NCBI GenBank assembly: GCA_902491895.1
Contig: CABUJH010000001.1
Location: forward strand, 28,429 to 92,428
Reading direction: 5' to 3'
Source of the DNA: an uncultured Collinsella sp.
Lineage (GTDB): Bacteria > Actinomycetota > Coriobacteriia > Coriobacteriales > Coriobacteriaceae
Length of the DNA stretch: 64,000 nt
Shown here: positions 45,641-55,394 of the stretch, piece after piece
Numbering within the stretch: position 1 is the first letter of the stretch
How the letters are laid out: each line of letters opens with the position of its first letter
Translations under genes and position numbers: made by a program
Notes under the pieces: generated by a model
The model's database searches: none
Told to the model about the DNA's origin: nothing
What the model saw: only the letters and a program-made list of their open reading frames with translations

Positions 45641-46645
45641 CTAGCGCCAATCGCGCACCGTATCGCCCTCGACGAGCACGCCCGGAAACAGCATGTGCTC
45701 CACACCGGGCGCAACGCCCTCGGCGCCGGCAATCTTGTCAACCGCCCACATGCCGACGCGCTTGTTGTCAAAGCGCACCGTGGTCAGGCGACAATCGGGC
45801 ACGATATCGCCCAGGCTGTCATCAACACCCACCACGCTCACGTCCTGGGGCACGCACTTCCCGCGCGACTCGAGCCCACGGATGCAGCCATATGCCATGG
45901 CATCGTTGGAGGCATAGATGGCCGTACAGGTCGGATCTTCCGCCAGAGCCTGGCCTGCGGCATATCCGCTCTGTGCCGTCCAGTCGCCGCGCACGAGCTG
46001 CGGGGGCTCAATGCCATGCGCACGCAATGTCTCACGCCAGCCTTCCTCGCGCCGCATGCCCGAAAGCGAGCGCTCGGGGCATGAGATAAAGTGCACAGTC
46101 TTGTGCCCCCTCCCCAGCAAATACTCGACCACCTGGCGCGAGCAATCGAACTGGTCGTTATCGACCGTTGAACAGAGCGGGTGCTCCAACATCGTAACGA
46201 GCACCGTCTGCATGCCAGGCAGCGGCTCGAAGGTTCCAAAGTCCGCCGGCATGCGGTTCATGATCACGACCATGCCATCCACCGGCAGTGCGCTCATGCG
46301 CGACGATGCGCTCTCGAGGGTATACGGATGCCCGTCTACTTTAGTGAGGGTGATGGCATAGCCATGTTTGTCGGCCGCTGCGGCAAAGCCCTCCATACGG
46401 TCGAGATTGCCGGTGCCGGTAATGTTGAACATGGCGACGCCGACGGTCTTAAACTTACCGCGGCGCAGCGATCGACCGGCAAAATTGGGGCGATACCCCA
46501 GCTCGCGCATGGCGGCACGCACGCGTTCCTTGGTCTCGGGGCGCACGCTGGGCGAATCGTGCACCGTACGCGAGACTGTCTGCTCCGAGACGCCCGCGAG
46601 GCGCGCTACGTCTTTGACGGATACCGATTTTTTAACAGCGGCCAT
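45641..46645 (-). CDS. LacI-family regulator of lactose module 1
   Basis: 334 residues. HTH SVKDVARLAGVSEQTVSRTVHDSPSV with recognition dipeptide Glu-Gln; effector domain follows, with MNRMPADFGTFEPLPG and DNDQFDCSRQVVEYLL shared with the other lactose-module regulators. Divergent from the EIICB gene at 47003 across 357 bp with three operator-like sites. Ribosome site weak. Likely repressor of the 47003-50275 operon and of itself. Confidence 0.88.
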   Translation of the reverse strand: MAAVKKSVSVKDVARLAGVSEQTVSRTVHDSPSVRPETKERVRAAMRELGYRPNFAGRSLRRGKFKTVGVAMFNITGTGNLDRMEGFAAAADKHGYAITLTKVDGHPYTLESASSRMSALPVDGMVVIMNRMPADFGTFEPLPGMQTVLVTMLEHPLCSTVDNDQFDCSRQVVEYLLGRGHKTVHFISCPERSLSGMRREEGWRETLRAHGIEPPQLVRGDWTAQSGYAAGQALAEDPTCTAIYASNDAMAYGCIRGLESRGKCVPQDVSVVGVDDSLGDIVPDCRLTTVRFDNKRVGMWAVDKIAGAEGVAPGVEHMLFPGVLVEGDTVRDWR

Positions 46646-46659
46646 AGGTCGATCTTTCT

Positions 46660-46941
46660 ATGTCAACGATGCCATTGGTGGCACCCTGCGCAGTCATTTT
46701 TAACGCCTTCAAGTATATCCAACGCCTCCCCCACCATACGCTCACCACCCAAAACCTACCGTTCACCGACATTTTTGCTTCCCCGAACGGCTTTTGTCGC
46801 CAAAATGTTAACGTTGCCATTGTGCAAACACAGAGCCACCGGGCGGCTCAAACGTTTACGCGTAAGGAATCGACGGTTCGCAGGCACAGGAACCACCGGT
46901 TCGCGTCTTTTTTTGTGTCACAAAATGGCAACGTCAACATT
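46660..46941. promoter_or_regulatory. Three operators of lactose module 1
   Basis: ATGTCAACGATGCCAT (46660-46675), AATGTTAACGTTGCCATT (46804-46821) and AATGGCAACGTCAACATT (46924-46941). The half-site ATGGCAAC is common to them. The two outer sites flank the promoter region between regulator and EIICB. Confidence 0.78.
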
Positions 46942-47002
46942 TTGGCAACCGAACGTCAAAAGCTACCATCGTTGCTAACCCACCGACTCTTAGGAGCATT
47001 GC

Positions 47003-48769
47003 ATGGAGCAACTCATCGCCACTATCGAAAAGGGCCAGCCCTTTTTCAACGCGATCGCCCGCAACAAGTACCTCAAGGCGATCCGCGACGGCTTTATCTC
47101 CGTCATCCCCATCATCATCTTCTCGTCCATCTTCTGCCTGGTAGCCTCGGTCCCCAACATCTGGGGTTTCTACTGGCCCGATGACATCAACAACGCTCTG
47201 TGGAAGTGCTACAACTACTCCATGGGCATCCTGGCCATCGCCTGCGCCGCCACCACCGCCAAGCACTTCGCCGACGCTCAGAACCGCGACCTGCCCAAGA
47301 ACAACCAGATCAACTTTATCTCATGCATGTGCGCGGCCATCATCGGCTTCTTGCTCCTTTCGAGCGACACGATCGCCACGGACGCCGCCAGCGGTTTCAC
47401 CACCACCTACCTTGGTTCCAAGGGCCTGCTGACCGCCTTCATCGCTGCGTTTGTGACCGGCATCATCTACAAGTTCTTTATCAAGCGCAACATCACCGTC
47501 AAGATGCCCGAGCAGGTTCCGCCCAACATCTCGCAGACCTTTAAGGACATCATCCCCTTCTCCGTCTGCATCACCGTCTTTTGGGTCTTTGACATCGTCT
47601 TCCGCGCTGCTTTTGGCTTCTGCTTTGCCCAGGGCGTCATCCAGGTGTTCCAGCCCCTGTTCACCGCTGCCGACGGCTATATCGGCCTCGCTGTGATTTA
47701 CGGCGCCATGAGCCTCTTCTGGTTCGTCGGCGTCCACGGCCCCTCGATCGTCGAGCCCGCCATCGCCGCCGCTCTCGTTGCCAACATGACCGACAACCTG
47801 GCTGCGTTCCAGGCTGGTCAGCACGCTTCCGCTGTCCTGACCCAGGGTGCCCAGTACTTCGTCGTCTGCATGGGCGGCACCGGCGCCACGCTCGTCCTGG
47901 TCTTTATGTTCTGCTTCCTGGCTAAGTCCCAGGAGATGCGCGCCGTCGGTAAGGCCGCCATCGTCCCTGTCTGCTTTGCCGTCAACGAGCCGCTGCTGTT
48001 CGCTGCGCCCATCGTGCTCAACCCCGTCTTCTTTGTCCCGTTTGTCTTTGCCCCGATCGCCAACATCTGGATCCTCAAGATCTTTATCGACTTCTTGGGC
48101 ATGAACGGCTTTATGTACACGCTGCCTTGGACCGTCCCCGGCCCCATCGGCACCATCATGGGCCTGGGCTTCCAGCCGCTCGCCTTTGTGATGCTCGCCC
48201 TTATCCTGGTCGTCGACTTCGTTCTGTACTATCCGTTCTTCCGTGCCTATGACGCCCAGAAGTGCGCCGAGGAGGCCGAGATTTCCGAGGAGGAGCTCGC
48301 CGCCAAGAACGCCGAGAAGGCCGCCAAGCTCAACGACGCTTTCCAGGGCAAGGCCGATGCCAAGAGCGTTGCCGCCGGCGCCGCTGCCGAGGCCGTGAAG
48401 GCCGACGCCCCCGCCGCTGTCCCCACTGAGGCAACGACCGCCAGCGACCTCAACGGCAAGCGCGTACTCGTGCTCTGCCAGGGTGGCGGAACCTCGGGCC
48501 TGCTCGCCAACGCGCTGGCCAAGGCCACCAAGGAGCGCGGCATCAATCTTGAGACCGCTGCCGAGGCATATGGTAACCACGTCGACATGCTCCCCGACTT
48601 TGACCTGGTCGTCCTGGCCCCGCAGGCCGCAAGCTACCTGGCCGACCTGCAGAAAGACTGCGAACGCGTGGGCAACAAGTGCGTCGCCTGCCGTGGTAAG
48701 CAGTACATCGAGCTCTCCCAGAACGGCGACAAGTCTCTCGCCTTCGTCTCCGAGCAACTCTCGAAGTAA
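47003..48769 (+). CDS. lacE: PTS EIICB, lactose family (module 1)
   Basis: 588 residues. The IIC channel occupies residues 1-420 (NEPLLFAAPIVLNP and GVHGPSIVEPAI are the conserved substrate-site motifs), followed by an Ala/Glu/Lys-rich linker (about 425-480) and a IIB domain with the phosphorylated C492 in VLCQGGGTSG. TAGGAG lies 6 nt before the ATG. Followed after 66 bp by a GH1 gene. In this paralogue the IIB loop is LCQGGGTSG; in the other two it is LCAGAGTSA. Confidence 0.92.
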   Translation: MEQLIATIEKGQPFFNAIARNKYLKAIRDGFISVIPIIIFSSIFCLVASVPNIWGFYWPDDINNALWKCYNYSMGILAIACAATTAKHFADAQNRDLPKNNQINFISCMCAAIIGFLLLSSDTIATDAASGFTTTYLGSKGLLTAFIAAFVTGIIYKFFIKRNITVKMPEQVPPNISQTFKDIIPFSVCITVFWVFDIVFRAAFGFCFAQGVIQVFQPLFTAADGYIGLAVIYGAMSLFWFVGVHGPSIVEPAIAAALVANMTDNLAAFQAGQHASAVLTQGAQYFVVCMGGTGATLVLVFMFCFLAKSQEMRAVGKAAIVPVCFAVNEPLLFAAPIVLNPVFFVPFVFAPIANIWILKIFIDFLGMNGFMYTLPWTVPGPIGTIMGLGFQPLAFVMLALILVVDFVLYYPFFRAYDAQKCAEEAEISEEELAAKNAEKAAKLNDAFQGKADAKSVAAGAAAEAVKADAPAAVPTEATTASDLNGKRVLVLCQGGGTSGLLANALAKATKERGINLETAAEAYGNHVDMLPDFDLVVLAPQAASYLADLQKDCERVGNKCVACRGKQYIELSQNGDKSLAFVSEQLSK

Positions 48770-48779
48770 GTAACGCTCA

Positions 48780-48811
48780 GGGCCAGCCGACCATCCAAGA
48801 CCGGCTGGCCC
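48780..48811 (+). promoter_or_regulatory. Intercistronic hairpin, module 1
   Basis: GGGCCAGCCG (48780-48789) pairs with CGGCTGGCCC (48802-48811), no T-run. Probably shields or separates the EIICB and GH1 message halves. Confidence 0.6.
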
Positions 48812-48835
48812 TTCGATTTAGACGATTGGATCATC

Positions 48836-50275
48836 ATGTCCGTTAACCCTGCTAGCGTCACCAACCCGCCCGCGCAGTTTCCCGAGGACTTTGTCTTTGG
48901 CGGCGCCACCGCTGCCTACCAGGTAGAGGGCGAGACCCGTACTCACGGTAAGGGCAAGGTTGCCTGGGACGACTTCCTGGAGGCCCAGGGGCGCTTCTCC
49001 CCCGATCCCGCTTCCGACTTCTACAACCAGTACCCTGTCGACCTGGAGCTGTGCGAGGAGTTCGGCATCAACGGCATTCGCCTCTCCATTGCCTGGAGCC
49101 GCATCTTCCCCAACGGCACCGGCGAGATCAACCCCGAGGGCGTGCAGTTCTACCACGATCTCTTCGCCGAGTGCCATAAGCACCACGTTGAGCCGTTCGT
49201 CACGCTGCATCACTTCGATACGCCGCTGCCCCTCTTTGAGAAGGGCGACTTCCTCAACCGCGAGACCATCGATGCCTTTGTGGACTTTGCCACCTTCTGC
49301 TTTAAGGAGTACGCCGACCAGGTGACCTACTGGTTCACCTTTAACGAGATCTGGGCCGACGCCTCCAACACGTACATCGAGGGCACCTTCCCCGGTGGTG
49401 TCAAGGCGCATCTGGCCGAGGCTTTCCAGTGCGAGCACAACATGATGCTCGCCCACGCCAAGGCAGTACTGGCCTTCCACAACGGCGGTTTTAAGGGCAA
49501 GATCGGCGTCATTCAGTCGTTGGAGTTTAAGTACCCGCTCAACGAGAACGACCCCGCCGACATCAAAGCCGCCAACAACGAGCACGTGCTGCAGAACCAG
49601 TTTCTGCTCGACGCCACCTTCCGCGGCGACTATGCCCCCGACACCCTCGAGTGCGCCAACCGCCTGGCTGCCGTCTCGGGCGGCACCATCGAGATCCTGG
49701 ACGAGGATCTGGAAATCATGCGCGAGGCCGCGCTCTACAACGACTACCTGGGCGTTAACAACTACCAGTGCCGCTTCCTCAAGGCTTACGATGGCGAGAA
49801 CGACCTGCACCACAACGGTACGGGCGAGAAGGGCACCGGCCGCTGGCGCGTCAAGGGCATTGGCGAGCACGTAAACAAGCCTGGTATCCCCACCACCGAC
49901 TGGGACTGGATCATCTATCCCGAGGGCCTGTTCGATCTGCTCGTCTACATTAAGCAGCGCTATCCCAACTACAAGCAGATCTTCATTACCGAAAACGGCA
50001 TGGGCTACAAGGACCCCTACAAGGACGGTTTTGTGGACGACCAGCCGCGCATCGACTATATCGAGCAGCACCTGCGCTGGTTGCTCAAGGCCATGGAGGT
50101 AGGCGTCAACGTGGGCGGCTACTTCCTGTGGAGCCTGCAGGATCAGTTCTCCTGGACCAATGGCTACAACAAGCGCTATGGCTTCTTCTACGTAGACTTT
50201 GAAACCCAGAAGCGCACGCCCAAGGCAAGCGCCTACTGGTACAAGCACGTGGCGCAGACCCGTCGTCTGGATTAG
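48836..50275 (+). CDS. lacG: GH1 6-phospho-beta-galactosidase (module 1)
   Basis: 479 residues, TIM barrel. Acid/base E171 (FTFNEIW), nucleophile E386 (FITENGMG). The C-terminal phosphate site reads SWTNGYNKRYG (S439, K446, Y448) with W440, the tryptophan that in LacG favours 6-phospho-galactosides over glucosides. Hydrolyses lactose-6-phosphate to glucose and galactose-6-phosphate. No clear ribosome site, so translation may be coupled to the EIICB gene. Followed by a strong terminator. Confidence 0.9.
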   Translation: MSVNPASVTNPPAQFPEDFVFGGATAAYQVEGETRTHGKGKVAWDDFLEAQGRFSPDPASDFYNQYPVDLELCEEFGINGIRLSIAWSRIFPNGTGEINPEGVQFYHDLFAECHKHHVEPFVTLHHFDTPLPLFEKGDFLNRETIDAFVDFATFCFKEYADQVTYWFTFNEIWADASNTYIEGTFPGGVKAHLAEAFQCEHNMMLAHAKAVLAFHNGGFKGKIGVIQSLEFKYPLNENDPADIKAANNEHVLQNQFLLDATFRGDYAPDTLECANRLAAVSGGTIEILDEDLEIMREAALYNDYLGVNNYQCRFLKAYDGENDLHHNGTGEKGTGRWRVKGIGEHVNKPGIPTTDWDWIIYPEGLFDLLVYIKQRYPNYKQIFITENGMGYKDPYKDGFVDDQPRIDYIEQHLRWLLKAMEVGVNVGGYFLWSLQDQFSWTNGYNKRYGFFYVDFETQKRTPKASAYWYKHVAQTRRLD

Positions 50276-50320
50276 CGGCTGACGGGGTCGCCTGCCCACA
50301 TAACCTGTCCCCATTTCTCA

Positions 50321-50364
50321 GCCGGGGGCGGCACGTCACACGGCGAGCCGCCCCCGGCGTTTTT
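50321..50364 (+). terminator. Terminator of lactose module 1
   Basis: Perfect 12-bp arms 50321-50332 and 50347-50358, then GTTTTTAGG. Confidence 0.9.
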
Positions 50365-50385
50365 AGGCGGTTCGGGGGCCGCTTG

Positions 50386-50440
50386 TCTCAATCTGTAACA
50401 TCTAGCCGAGTTTTTCGGTCCTAACTGTTACAGATTGAGA
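50386..50440. repeat. Family C 55-bp palindrome, type 1 (C1a)
   Basis: TCTCAATCTGTAACA (50386-50400) and its exact complement (50426-50440). The interior is TCTAGCCGAGTTTTTCGG plus TCCTAAC. Also found at 55395 with the same sequence. Confidence 0.8.
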
Positions 50441-50466
50441 TGAACAGGATTGCTCTTTCCGAAGAA

Positions 50467-50521
50467 TCTAAATCTGTAACACGTAGCCCGCTTTTGACCG
50501 TCTACCTGTTACAGACCGAGA
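50467..50521. repeat. Family C 55-bp palindrome, type 2 (C1b)
   Basis: Arms 50467-50481 and 50507-50521 with mismatches at the outer end; interior CGTAGCCCGCTTTTGACCG. Pairs with C1a in tandem as at 60125/60205. Confidence 0.75.
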
Positions 50522-50536
50522 CAAACGGAGTAGGAC

Positions 50537-51574
50537 CTAACCCCGTATGTCCCTAACAGTCGAGCGTTCGACCAACGTACTCGGCACATGAATCGCCTCG
50601 ATAGACGAGTTCTCTCCAATCGCCGCCTCAAACGCAAGCTTACCGACACCGCGCAAATCAAATCGCAGCGTCGTCAGCCGATTGTGAGGAACAAGTCCCT
50701 CGAGTGCGTCGTCGATACCAACCACGCTCACGTCGTCGGGCACGGACAGGCCCGCGTTCTCGAGCGCGGCGATAACGCCCAGCGCCATCTGGTCATTTGC
50801 CGCAAGCACGGCAGTCGGCGCCTGCGACCCGCCGGCAAGCACCTCGGCCGCAATCCGCTCGCCCATGGCGTACCCACTGTCCGCACTCCAATCGCCACGC
50901 AGCATCGGAGCGGCATCGACATGAGCACGACCCAGCGTATCGCGCCAACCGGCCTCACGAAAACGCGAGGAAATCGAGCTTTCCGGACCCGCCACAAACC
51001 GCATATTCGAGTGACCATGTTCCAGCAGATAATTGGTCAACAGCTCGCACGAACCATACTGGTCGGAGTCGATCGTCGTGCAGCGCGGATGCGCATACAT
51101 GGACAGGATGACCGTTCGCACTCCCGGCTGGGGAACAAACTCCTCAAAATCGGGAGCCATGCGGTTCATGTTGAGAATCATGCCGTCGACGGGTCGCTCG
51201 ACCATGCGGCGCGAGGCATCGGCAAGTGCATAGGGCTTGTCGCCGCCCATCTCGATCATAGTGACGGCAAAATCGTGCTCGCGCGCCGCTTGCATGATAC
51301 CCTCGAGCGTCGCCAGGTTACCGACACGTGTGATGTTGTACATGCACAGGCCAATAGAACGATACGACCCGCCGCGCAACGCCGCTCCAGCAAAATTGGG
51401 ACGAAAGCCCAGCTCTTCCATGGCGGCCAGCACACGCTTGCGCGTCTTTTCCGTCACGTTGGGCATACCGTTGACCACGCGAGACACAGTCTGGCGGCTC
51501 ACGCCAGCGAGCGCCGCAACCTCTGCCGCGCTCGCCGAACGACCATTCCTTGTCTGCTGAGCCATGCCTTCCAC
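50537..51574 (-). CDS. LacI-family regulator of lactose module 2
   Basis: 345 residues from GTG 51574 (CAGG 5 nt upstream); ATG 51565 is an alternative, but its GGAAGG is one base away. HTH SAAEVAALAGVSRQTVSRVVNGMPNV with recognition dipeptide Arg-Gln. Divergent from the GH1 gene at 51916; three sites with the half-site ATGAGCAC lie between (51626, 51758, 51780). Its 3' end faces module 1 across the family C repeats. Confidence 0.87.
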   Translation of the reverse strand: MEGMAQQTRNGRSASAAEVAALAGVSRQTVSRVVNGMPNVTEKTRKRVLAAMEELGFRPNFAGAALRGGSYRSIGLCMYNITRVGNLATLEGIMQAAREHDFAVTMIEMGGDKPYALADASRRMVERPVDGMILNMNRMAPDFEEFVPQPGVRTVILSMYAHPRCTTIDSDQYGSCELLTNYLLEHGHSNMRFVAGPESSISSRFREAGWRDTLGRAHVDAAPMLRGDWSADSGYAMGERIAAEVLAGGSQAPTAVLAANDQMALGVIAALENAGLSVPDDVSVVGIDDALEGLVPHNRLTTLRFDLRGVGKLAFEAAIGENSSIEAIHVPSTLVERSTVRDIRG

Positions 51575-51625
51575 GCTAACCTGCTTCCCAACTATTCCCC
51601 GCGCCCATGGCGCATCGTACATACA

Positions 51626-51795
51626 TTGATAACGTGCTCATGATACCCGAGCCATATACCACAACATGAAAACTTCTGTCAATCAAAACCGCTTACCGAA
51701 CAAATACAACCGTTCGCGGCTGTTTGAAGTTGTTTTGTTTCTATACATCCCAGCCGGATGTTAACGTGCTCATTGTCAAATGTTCACGTGCTCAT
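51626..51795. promoter_or_regulatory. Three operators of lactose module 2
   Basis: TTGATAACGTGCTCAT (51626-51641), ATGTTAACGTGCTCAT (51758-51773) and ATGTTCACGTGCTCAT (51780-51795). The last two are spaced 22 bp centre to centre, two helical turns. Confidence 0.8.
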
Positions 51796-51915
51796 TTTGG
51801 TTCTAATCATTTTAAGATAGTGTTTATCGGGCTTTTTCACCGCTGAACGCTAACCAGGGAGCCTCCTGAGCGCAAACGCACAATATCGAACAGCGAGACG
51901 AGAGGGTGTATGCAT

Positions 51916-53358
51916 ATGTCTTTGCTAAACCGCGTACAGCAGCTGCCGAAGGGCTTTGTTTGGGGCGCCGCAACCGCCGCGTACCAAACGGAAGGTTCCA
52001 CGAAGGTGGCAGGCAAGGGTAAGACCATGTGGGACGATTACCTTGTCGCCCAGGGTCGCTTTTTGCCCGACCCGGCCAGTGATTTCTACAACCGCTACGA
52101 GGAGGATATCCGCCTTTCTGCCGAGCATGGACTCAACGCCATCCGTGTGTCCATCGCCTGGACCCGCATCTTCCCCAACGGCGACGATGCCGAGCCCCTC
52201 GCCGAGGGCGTTAAGCACTACCACGAGCTGTTCGCCTGCTGCAAAAAGTATGGCGTCGAGCCCTATGTGTCCCTGCATCACTTTGACTCCCCCGCCGCCC
52301 TGTTCAACCAGGGCGACTGGCTCAACCGCAAGACCGTCGACGCCTATGTGCGCTATGCCGAGTTCTGCTTCCGCGAGTTCCGCGAGGTCAAGAATTGGTT
52401 CACCATCAACGAACTCATCAGCCTCTCGCACTCCCAATACATCCAAGGCAACTTCCCGCCCAACCATCACTTTGATGTGACGAGCGGCATCCAGAGCCAG
52501 CACAACGAGCTCGTTGCCCACGCCCGCGCCGTCAACCTGTATAAGGATCTTGACGAGACCGAGCACCTGGGCGGACGCATTGGCATGGTCAACGTCCTGA
52601 CGCCGGCATATCCTGCCACCGACTCGCCCGCCGACCAGCACGCCGCCGACCTGTACAACGCCTTCTACACCGACTTCATCATGGACGGCGCCTTCCTGGG
52701 TCACTACTCCGCGCGCACCCTCTCACTCATCAACGAGATTCTGCGTGCCAACAACGCCACACTTACGGTTGAGGACAGCGACATGGAGGAGCTCGCCAAG
52801 GCGGCGCCCCGCAACGATATGTTCGGCCTCAACTACTATCAGTCGGCGTTTATCGCCGCCTACGATGGCGAGTCCACCAACAGCTTTAACGGCACCGGAG
52901 ACAAGGGCACCTCGTGCTTTAAGTTTAAGGGCGTCGGGCAGCAGGTCGATATGCCTGGTATCCCCACCACCGACTGGGATTGGCTCATCTACCCGCAAGG
53001 CCTCTACGACACGCTCAAGCACATCAGCGCCACCTATCCCAACCTCCCCGTCATCTATATCACCGAAAACGGCCTGGGCCACAAGGACCCCGAGCCCGAC
53101 GCAAACGGCATCGTCGCCGATCCCGAGCGCATCGACTTTGTCGACCAGCACATGGAGAAGGTGCTCCAGGCGCGCGCCGAGGGCGTCGACGTCCAGGGCT
53201 ACTTTATCTGGAGCCTGCAGGACCAGTTCTCGTGGGCCAATGGCTATAACAAGCGCTACGGCCTGTTCTACATCGACTTCGACACGCAAAAACGCTACAT
53301 CAAGCAGTCGGCACTCTGGTATAAGGAGCTCGCCGACACCATGGCGGACGCGCAGTAG
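51916..53358 (+). CDS. GH1 6-phospho-beta-galactosidase (module 2)
   Basis: 480 residues; acid/base in WFTINELIS, nucleophile in YITENGLGH, and phosphate site FSWANGYNKRYG with the LacG-type Trp. Most divergent of the three GH1 paralogues (for example ACCKKYGVEPYVSLHHFDSPAALF). ATG 51916 is 9 nt from GAGAGGG; ATG 51910 is also possible. In this module the GH1 gene precedes the EIICB, the reverse of modules 1 and 3. Substrate could be a different beta-galactoside phosphate. Confidence 0.9.
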   Translation: MSLLNRVQQLPKGFVWGAATAAYQTEGSTKVAGKGKTMWDDYLVAQGRFLPDPASDFYNRYEEDIRLSAEHGLNAIRVSIAWTRIFPNGDDAEPLAEGVKHYHELFACCKKYGVEPYVSLHHFDSPAALFNQGDWLNRKTVDAYVRYAEFCFREFREVKNWFTINELISLSHSQYIQGNFPPNHHFDVTSGIQSQHNELVAHARAVNLYKDLDETEHLGGRIGMVNVLTPAYPATDSPADQHAADLYNAFYTDFIMDGAFLGHYSARTLSLINEILRANNATLTVEDSDMEELAKAAPRNDMFGLNYYQSAFIAAYDGESTNSFNGTGDKGTSCFKFKGVGQQVDMPGIPTTDWDWLIYPQGLYDTLKHISATYPNLPVIYITENGLGHKDPEPDANGIVADPERIDFVDQHMEKVLQARAEGVDVQGYFIWSLQDQFSWANGYNKRYGLFYIDFDTQKRYIKQSALWYKELADTMADAQ

Positions 53359-53384
53359 CGCATCGCCTCGCTTTCTCTCGAGAA

Positions 53385-53421
53385 GGGAGCGGCCCTATGC
53401 GATACAAACCCAGTCGCTCCC
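53385..53421 (+). promoter_or_regulatory. Intercistronic hairpin, module 2
   Basis: GGGAGCG (53385-53391) pairs with CGCTCCC (53415-53421) around a 23-nt loop, in the 176-bp gap between GH1 and EIICB. The rest of the gap holds no gene. Confidence 0.5.
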
Positions 53422-53534
53422 CTCTCTCCCCCTGGGACCGACCCCGCCTGCACCCGGGCTTTTAGCAAGCGGGAGACCATATAGGTTTTCAACGTCCATG
53501 CCATTAAGATTTCATGCAAAGAGGAGCGTGAACT

Positions 53535-55295
53535 ATGGAATCGATCGTTAAGTTCTTGGAGAAAGGTCAGCCGTACTTCGACAAGGTCTCTAAGAACATC
53601 TACCTTCAGGCCATTAAAGACGGCTTTTTGGCAGCAATGCCCATCATCCTGTCTTCTTCTGTCTTCCTGCTTATTTCAACCCTGCCGGGCGTTGTCGCCA
53701 CGGTCGGCGGCTTTACGCTGCCCGACTGGTGGAACGTCGACGTCGTGAACTTCTGCAACAAGGTTTACAACTTCACGATGGGCGTCGTGGGCATCATAGT
53801 CGCCGGCACCACCGCAAGCGCGCTGACCGGCTCCAAGAACCGCCGCATGCCTGCCGGCAAGGCCATCAACGCCACGAGCACCATGGTCGCCGCCATGTGC
53901 GCTATGCTCATCTTGGCCGTTACCCAGACGAGTGCCAAGATCGACGGCGCCGATGTCTCGGTGTTCTTTACCGACAACATGGGCACCAAGGGCCTGCTGA
54001 GCTCCTTTGTCGCCGCATTTGCCACGGTCAACATCTATGCCTTCTGCATTAAGCGAGACATCACCATCAAGCTGCCCAAAGAAGTCCCCGGCGCCATCGC
54101 CCAGAACTTCCGCGACATCTTCGCCTTCAGCTTCTCCATCCTGTTTGTCGCCGTCATCGACGTTATCTGCCGCACCTGCTTGGCCGTCCCGTTTGCCAAC
54201 GTCATCTCCACGCTGGTGAGCCCGCTGTTCGCCGCTGCCGATTCCTACGCCGGCCTCGCCCTCATCTGGTTCATGATCCCGCTGTTCTGGTTCATGGGCA
54301 TCCACGGCCCCTCGGACGTTAAGCCTGCCCTCAACGCCGCGCTGTTTGGCAACATCACCACCAACCTCGCCACGCTGCAGGCCGGCGGTCACCCCGCCCT
54401 CGCCCTGACCGAGAACTTCGGTAACTACATCGGCGAACTCGGCGGCACCGGCGCCACGTTCATTGTCCCGATCATCTTCCTGCTCTTTATGCGCTCCAAG
54501 CAACTCAAGGCCGTCGGCAAAGCCTCTGTCGTACCCGTGATGTTCGCCGTCAACGAGCCGCTGCTGTTCGCCGCGCCCATCATCCTCAACCCGTACTTCC
54601 TGATCCCGTTCCTGTTTGCCCCCGTGGCCAACGTCCTCATTGGTAAGTTCTTCATCGACTTTTTGGGCATGAACGGCTTTATCTATGCCATGCCGTGGGC
54701 ACTCCCCGGACCGATCGGCACCTTCATCGACACCAACTTCCAGCCGATCTCTCTGGTCCTGGTTGTCGTCCTGCTGGTCGTTGACTTCTTGATCTACTAC
54801 CCGTTCTGCAAGGCCTACGACAACGTCCTGTGCAAGCAGGAGGCCGAGACCCTGGCCGAAGAAGAGGCCGAGGAGACCAAGGCCGTCAAGACCGCTGCCG
54901 CCCCCGCCGTTGAGGCTCCCGTTGTCGAGACCGCTTCTGCCACTGAGGCCTCCGCAGCTCCGTCCGCCCTTAAGGGCAAGGACCTGAGGGTTCTGGTTCT
55001 GTGCGCTGGCGCCGGCACCTCTGCACTGCTCGCCAACGCGCTTAAGGAAGGCGCCGACGAGCTGGGCATCGACATTACCGCCAACGCCGGTGCCTACGGC
55101 AGCCACTACGCCATCATGGACCAGTACAACGTCATCGTCCTGGCTCCGCAGGTTCGCACCTATTACAACGAGATGAAGGCCGACACCGACCGCCTGGGCA
55201 TCACGCTGCTGTCGCCCAAGGGCAAACAGTACATCGACCTCACTAAGGATCCCAAGGGTGCCGTCAACTGGATCGAGGAAAACCTCGAGGCATAA
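53535..55295 (+). CDS. PTS EIICB, lactose family (module 2)
   Basis: 586 residues: IIC domain (GIHGPSDVKPAL, NEPLLFAAPIILNP), acidic/Ala linker at about 430-475, IIB domain with C490 in VLCAGAGTSA. GAGGAG lies 8 nt before the ATG. IIC is closest to the module 3 protein (shared GTTASALTGSKNRRMPAGKA-like and LPKEVPGAIAQNFRDI segments). Followed by a terminator and a family C repeat. Confidence 0.92.
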   Translation: MESIVKFLEKGQPYFDKVSKNIYLQAIKDGFLAAMPIILSSSVFLLISTLPGVVATVGGFTLPDWWNVDVVNFCNKVYNFTMGVVGIIVAGTTASALTGSKNRRMPAGKAINATSTMVAAMCAMLILAVTQTSAKIDGADVSVFFTDNMGTKGLLSSFVAAFATVNIYAFCIKRDITIKLPKEVPGAIAQNFRDIFAFSFSILFVAVIDVICRTCLAVPFANVISTLVSPLFAAADSYAGLALIWFMIPLFWFMGIHGPSDVKPALNAALFGNITTNLATLQAGGHPALALTENFGNYIGELGGTGATFIVPIIFLLFMRSKQLKAVGKASVVPVMFAVNEPLLFAAPIILNPYFLIPFLFAPVANVLIGKFFIDFLGMNGFIYAMPWALPGPIGTFIDTNFQPISLVLVVVLLVVDFLIYYPFCKAYDNVLCKQEAETLAEEEAEETKAVKTAAAPAVEAPVVETASATEASAAPSALKGKDLRVLVLCAGAGTSALLANALKEGADELGIDITANAGAYGSHYAIMDQYNVIVLAPQVRTYYNEMKADTDRLGITLLSPKGKQYIDLTKDPKGAVNWIEENLEA

Positions 55296-55327
55296 GACGC
55301 TGACGCCACCTGCCGCTCGCAGAAAAT

Positions 55328-55367
55328 AATGGCCCGTGCATCAATGTGTGATGCGCGGGCCATTTTG
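55328..55367 (+). terminator. Terminator of lactose module 2
   Basis: Sixteen-bp arms 55328-55343 and 55349-55364 with one mismatch, ending TTTTGTTT. Confidence 0.85.
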
Positions 55368-55394
55368 TTTAGACCGCACCCGTCCTCCTGTTCA

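Noticed and set aside
48818..50314. Antisense open frame of 498 codons over the GH1 gene
   Set aside because: Composition (Val, Leu, Gly, Asp repeats) is that of a reverse-complement shadow; the opposite strand encodes a complete GH1 enzyme with all catalytic residues.
50386..50521. CRISPR array
   Set aside because: Only two related units per locus, each palindromic over its full length, with no set of equal spacers and no cas genes.
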